From the NCBI RefSeq assembly GCF_900765565.1, contig NZ_CAAFRZ010000058.1, forward strand, positions 1-6,585: DNA of 6,585 nucleotides, given 5' to 3'. Every line of letters begins with the position of its first letter. Position 1 is the stretch's first letter. The stretch is from an uncultured Dialister sp. (GTDB lineage Bacteria > Bacillota > Negativicutes > Veillonellales > Dialisteraceae). Below are positions 6,026 through 6,585 of the stretch, piece by piece. Under the pieces are notes generated by a model. That model was not told where the DNA came from, searched no databases, and worked only from the letters and a program-made list of their open reading frames with translations. Both the position numbers and the translations under genes were made by a program.

Positions 6026-6054
6026 ATACTATCATCAACGGGGTGGATAGTCAA
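6026..6054 (-). promoter_or_regulatory. Probable sigma-A promoter of the prpC operon
   Basis: On the minus strand a -35 box TTGACT (6054-6049, five of six to consensus) and a -10 box TAGTAT (6031-6026, four of six) are separated by exactly 17 bases. The A/T-rich TATAAAATTATT lies just downstream. Transcription would begin near 6019, giving a leader of about 75-80 bases. This is the only good promoter match I see between the right-hand repeats and prpC. Confidence 0.6.
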
Positions 6055-6263
6055 TTTCAGCACCCTGTAAATGAGGATTTTTCTGTTTAAAGTGGGGAAA
6101 GATGTATATGAAATGGGGAGTTTTTGTTGGGTCGCCCCAAAATGGTGGGAAATGGGTGTAAAAAGTGGCAGAGGGATAACGCCTGCGGCGAAAAGAGAGA
6201 GTTGAGAGTTGAGGTTAAGCCTGCGGCGCTTCCGTCAGCTAACCCCACCCCGTTGGGGAGCTC

Positions 6264-6326
6264 CGGCCGGGCGATAAAAGGAAGGCTCTTTAATGTGCAG
6301 TATAAGAGCCAACTTGTGCCCGGCCG
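6264..6326 (+). repeat. 36-nt hairpin element, copy B, with outer stem
   Basis: The inner part 6275-6310 is homologous to 1544-1579 and folds as GGCTCTT (6284-6290) with AAGAGCC (6304-6310). It is enclosed by a perfect 9-bp outer stem, CGGCCGGGC (6264-6272) with GCCCGGCCG (6318-6326), giving a two-tier structure with small internal loops. There is no T-tract, so it is not an intrinsic terminator. No homology to a named RNA family was recognised. Confidence 0.6.
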
Positions 6327-6349
6327 TCGGTGGCTGCGAAGCAGACGGA

Positions 6350-6378
6350 GGTTAGCTGATGGATGCGCCGCAGGCGAA
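6350..6378 (+). repeat. TTAGCTGATGG / GCGCCGCAGGCGAA module, copy 2
   Basis: This continuous 29-base block is shared with 535-573, where it is interrupted by a CTGATGG duplication. It sits between a CTGC-GAA-GCAG hairpin and the 8-bp CTTCCCCC hairpin. Confidence 0.65.
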
Positions 6379-6459
6379 TGACTCGCTTCCCCCTTCGGGG
6401 GAAGTCCCGCGAAGCGGGGATGGGGGTGCATTTGCGGCGCCAGCCGCTGTACTTTAACT

Positions 6460-6537
6460 CTCAACTCTGCCTTTGCAACACCGTCATAGTCATTTACCAG
6501 GGAGATTTCTCGACTCATCGTAGCTGTAGCGATTTTT
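6460..6537 (+). repeat. Dispersed repeat with hairpins, copy 2
   Basis: This is the partner of 1355-1427. It starts with the same CTCAACTCTGC block, then six more bases than copy 1 before the shared 57-nt core (6481-6537). Its hairpins are GGGA-GATT-TCTC (6500-6511) and ATCGT-AGCTGTA-GCGAT (6517-6533). Every stem substitution relative to copy 1 still allows pairing in plus-strand RNA. Confidence 0.7.
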
Positions 6538-6585
6538 AAAGGTAGAGTCACCCGGCATGCTAACACCGCTCGAAATGACGAGTTA

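Larger units (their letters stand above)
6197..6468. repeat. 13-nt inverted repeat flanking the hairpin block
   Basis: AGAGTTGAGAGTT (6198-6210), itself a GAGAGTT tandem, is exactly inverted as AACTCTCAACTCT at 6456-6468. The arms enclose about 245 bases holding the nested hairpin element and several triloop palindromes. This is suggestive of a small non-autonomous element. I see no obvious target-site duplication. Confidence 0.5.
6087..6585. other. Intergenic repeat mosaic, right side
   Basis: No credible gene is visible. Open frames here (for instance 6087-6566 minus) run through repeats and have low-complexity, unrecognisable products. The contents include paired CTGCGGCG motifs (6183-6190, 6221-6228), a GAGAGTT tandem (6197-6210), CCCC-GTT-GGGG (6248-6258), the nested hairpin element (6264-6326), CTGC-GAA-GCAG (6334-6344), CTTCCCCC-TTC-GGGGGAAG (6386-6404), CCCGC-GAA-GCGGG (6406-6418) and the 57-nt repeat (6481-6537). 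These are the same kinds of modules as in 70-1740 but in a different order and orientation. Confidence 0.7.

Noticed and set aside
6481..6540. Hammerhead-like CGATGAG...GAAA on the minus strand of the 57-nt repeat
   Set aside because: The required CUGAUGA core is not matched, and there is no room for stem II between the two motifs.

Overview
The window looks like a chromosomal segment from a Firmicutes-type bacterium of moderately high GC content. The four certain genes lie on the minus strand in the order prpC - prkC - rsgA - rpe. This is the classic Firmicutes cluster pairing a PASTA-domain serine/threonine kinase and its PP2C phosphatase with a ribosome-assembly GTPase and ribulose-phosphate epimerase. 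The flanking DNA is packed with short palindromes and shuffled repeat modules. That style reminds me of Negativicutes such as Dialister or Acidaminococcus, but this assignment is an impression rather than a proof.

Layout. Positions 1-69 are the 3' end of a group II intron on the plus strand (distal half of domain V, domain VI, 3' splice site). Positions 70-1790 contain no convincing conserved gene. They hold a mosaic of short inverted repeats, 9-nt tandem repeats, AGCTA-rich blocks, a repeat found again at the right end of the window, a terminator-like hairpin, and one doubtful small minus-strand ORF (934-1245) with a good Shine-Dalgarno. Positions 1793-5942 are the operon, transcribed right to left and closed by a strong intrinsic terminator (1793-1816) directly after the rpe stop codon. 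Positions 5943-6060 hold the probable leader and promoter of the operon. Positions 6087-6585 are a second repeat mosaic that shares at least three modules with the left one.

How the genes work together. PrkC is a membrane-anchored kinase whose extracellular PASTA repeats are expected to sense peptidoglycan or muropeptides. PrpC is the cytosolic phosphatase that reverses its phosphorylations. RsgA, a 30S-subunit maturation GTPase, is a known PrkC/PrpC substrate in Bacillus, so regulator and target are co-transcribed. Rpe is a metabolic passenger of the pentose phosphate pathway. Gaps of 12, 3 and 2 bases, with ribosome binding sites placed at or inside the preceding gene's end, indicate one tightly coupled transcript.

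The genes themselves are ordinary. The most interesting material is the non-coding repeat families. Two of them (36 nt and 57 nt) occur once on each side of the operon, and their sequence differences tend to preserve base pairing, as expected of elements selected or propagated as structured RNA or DNA hairpins.
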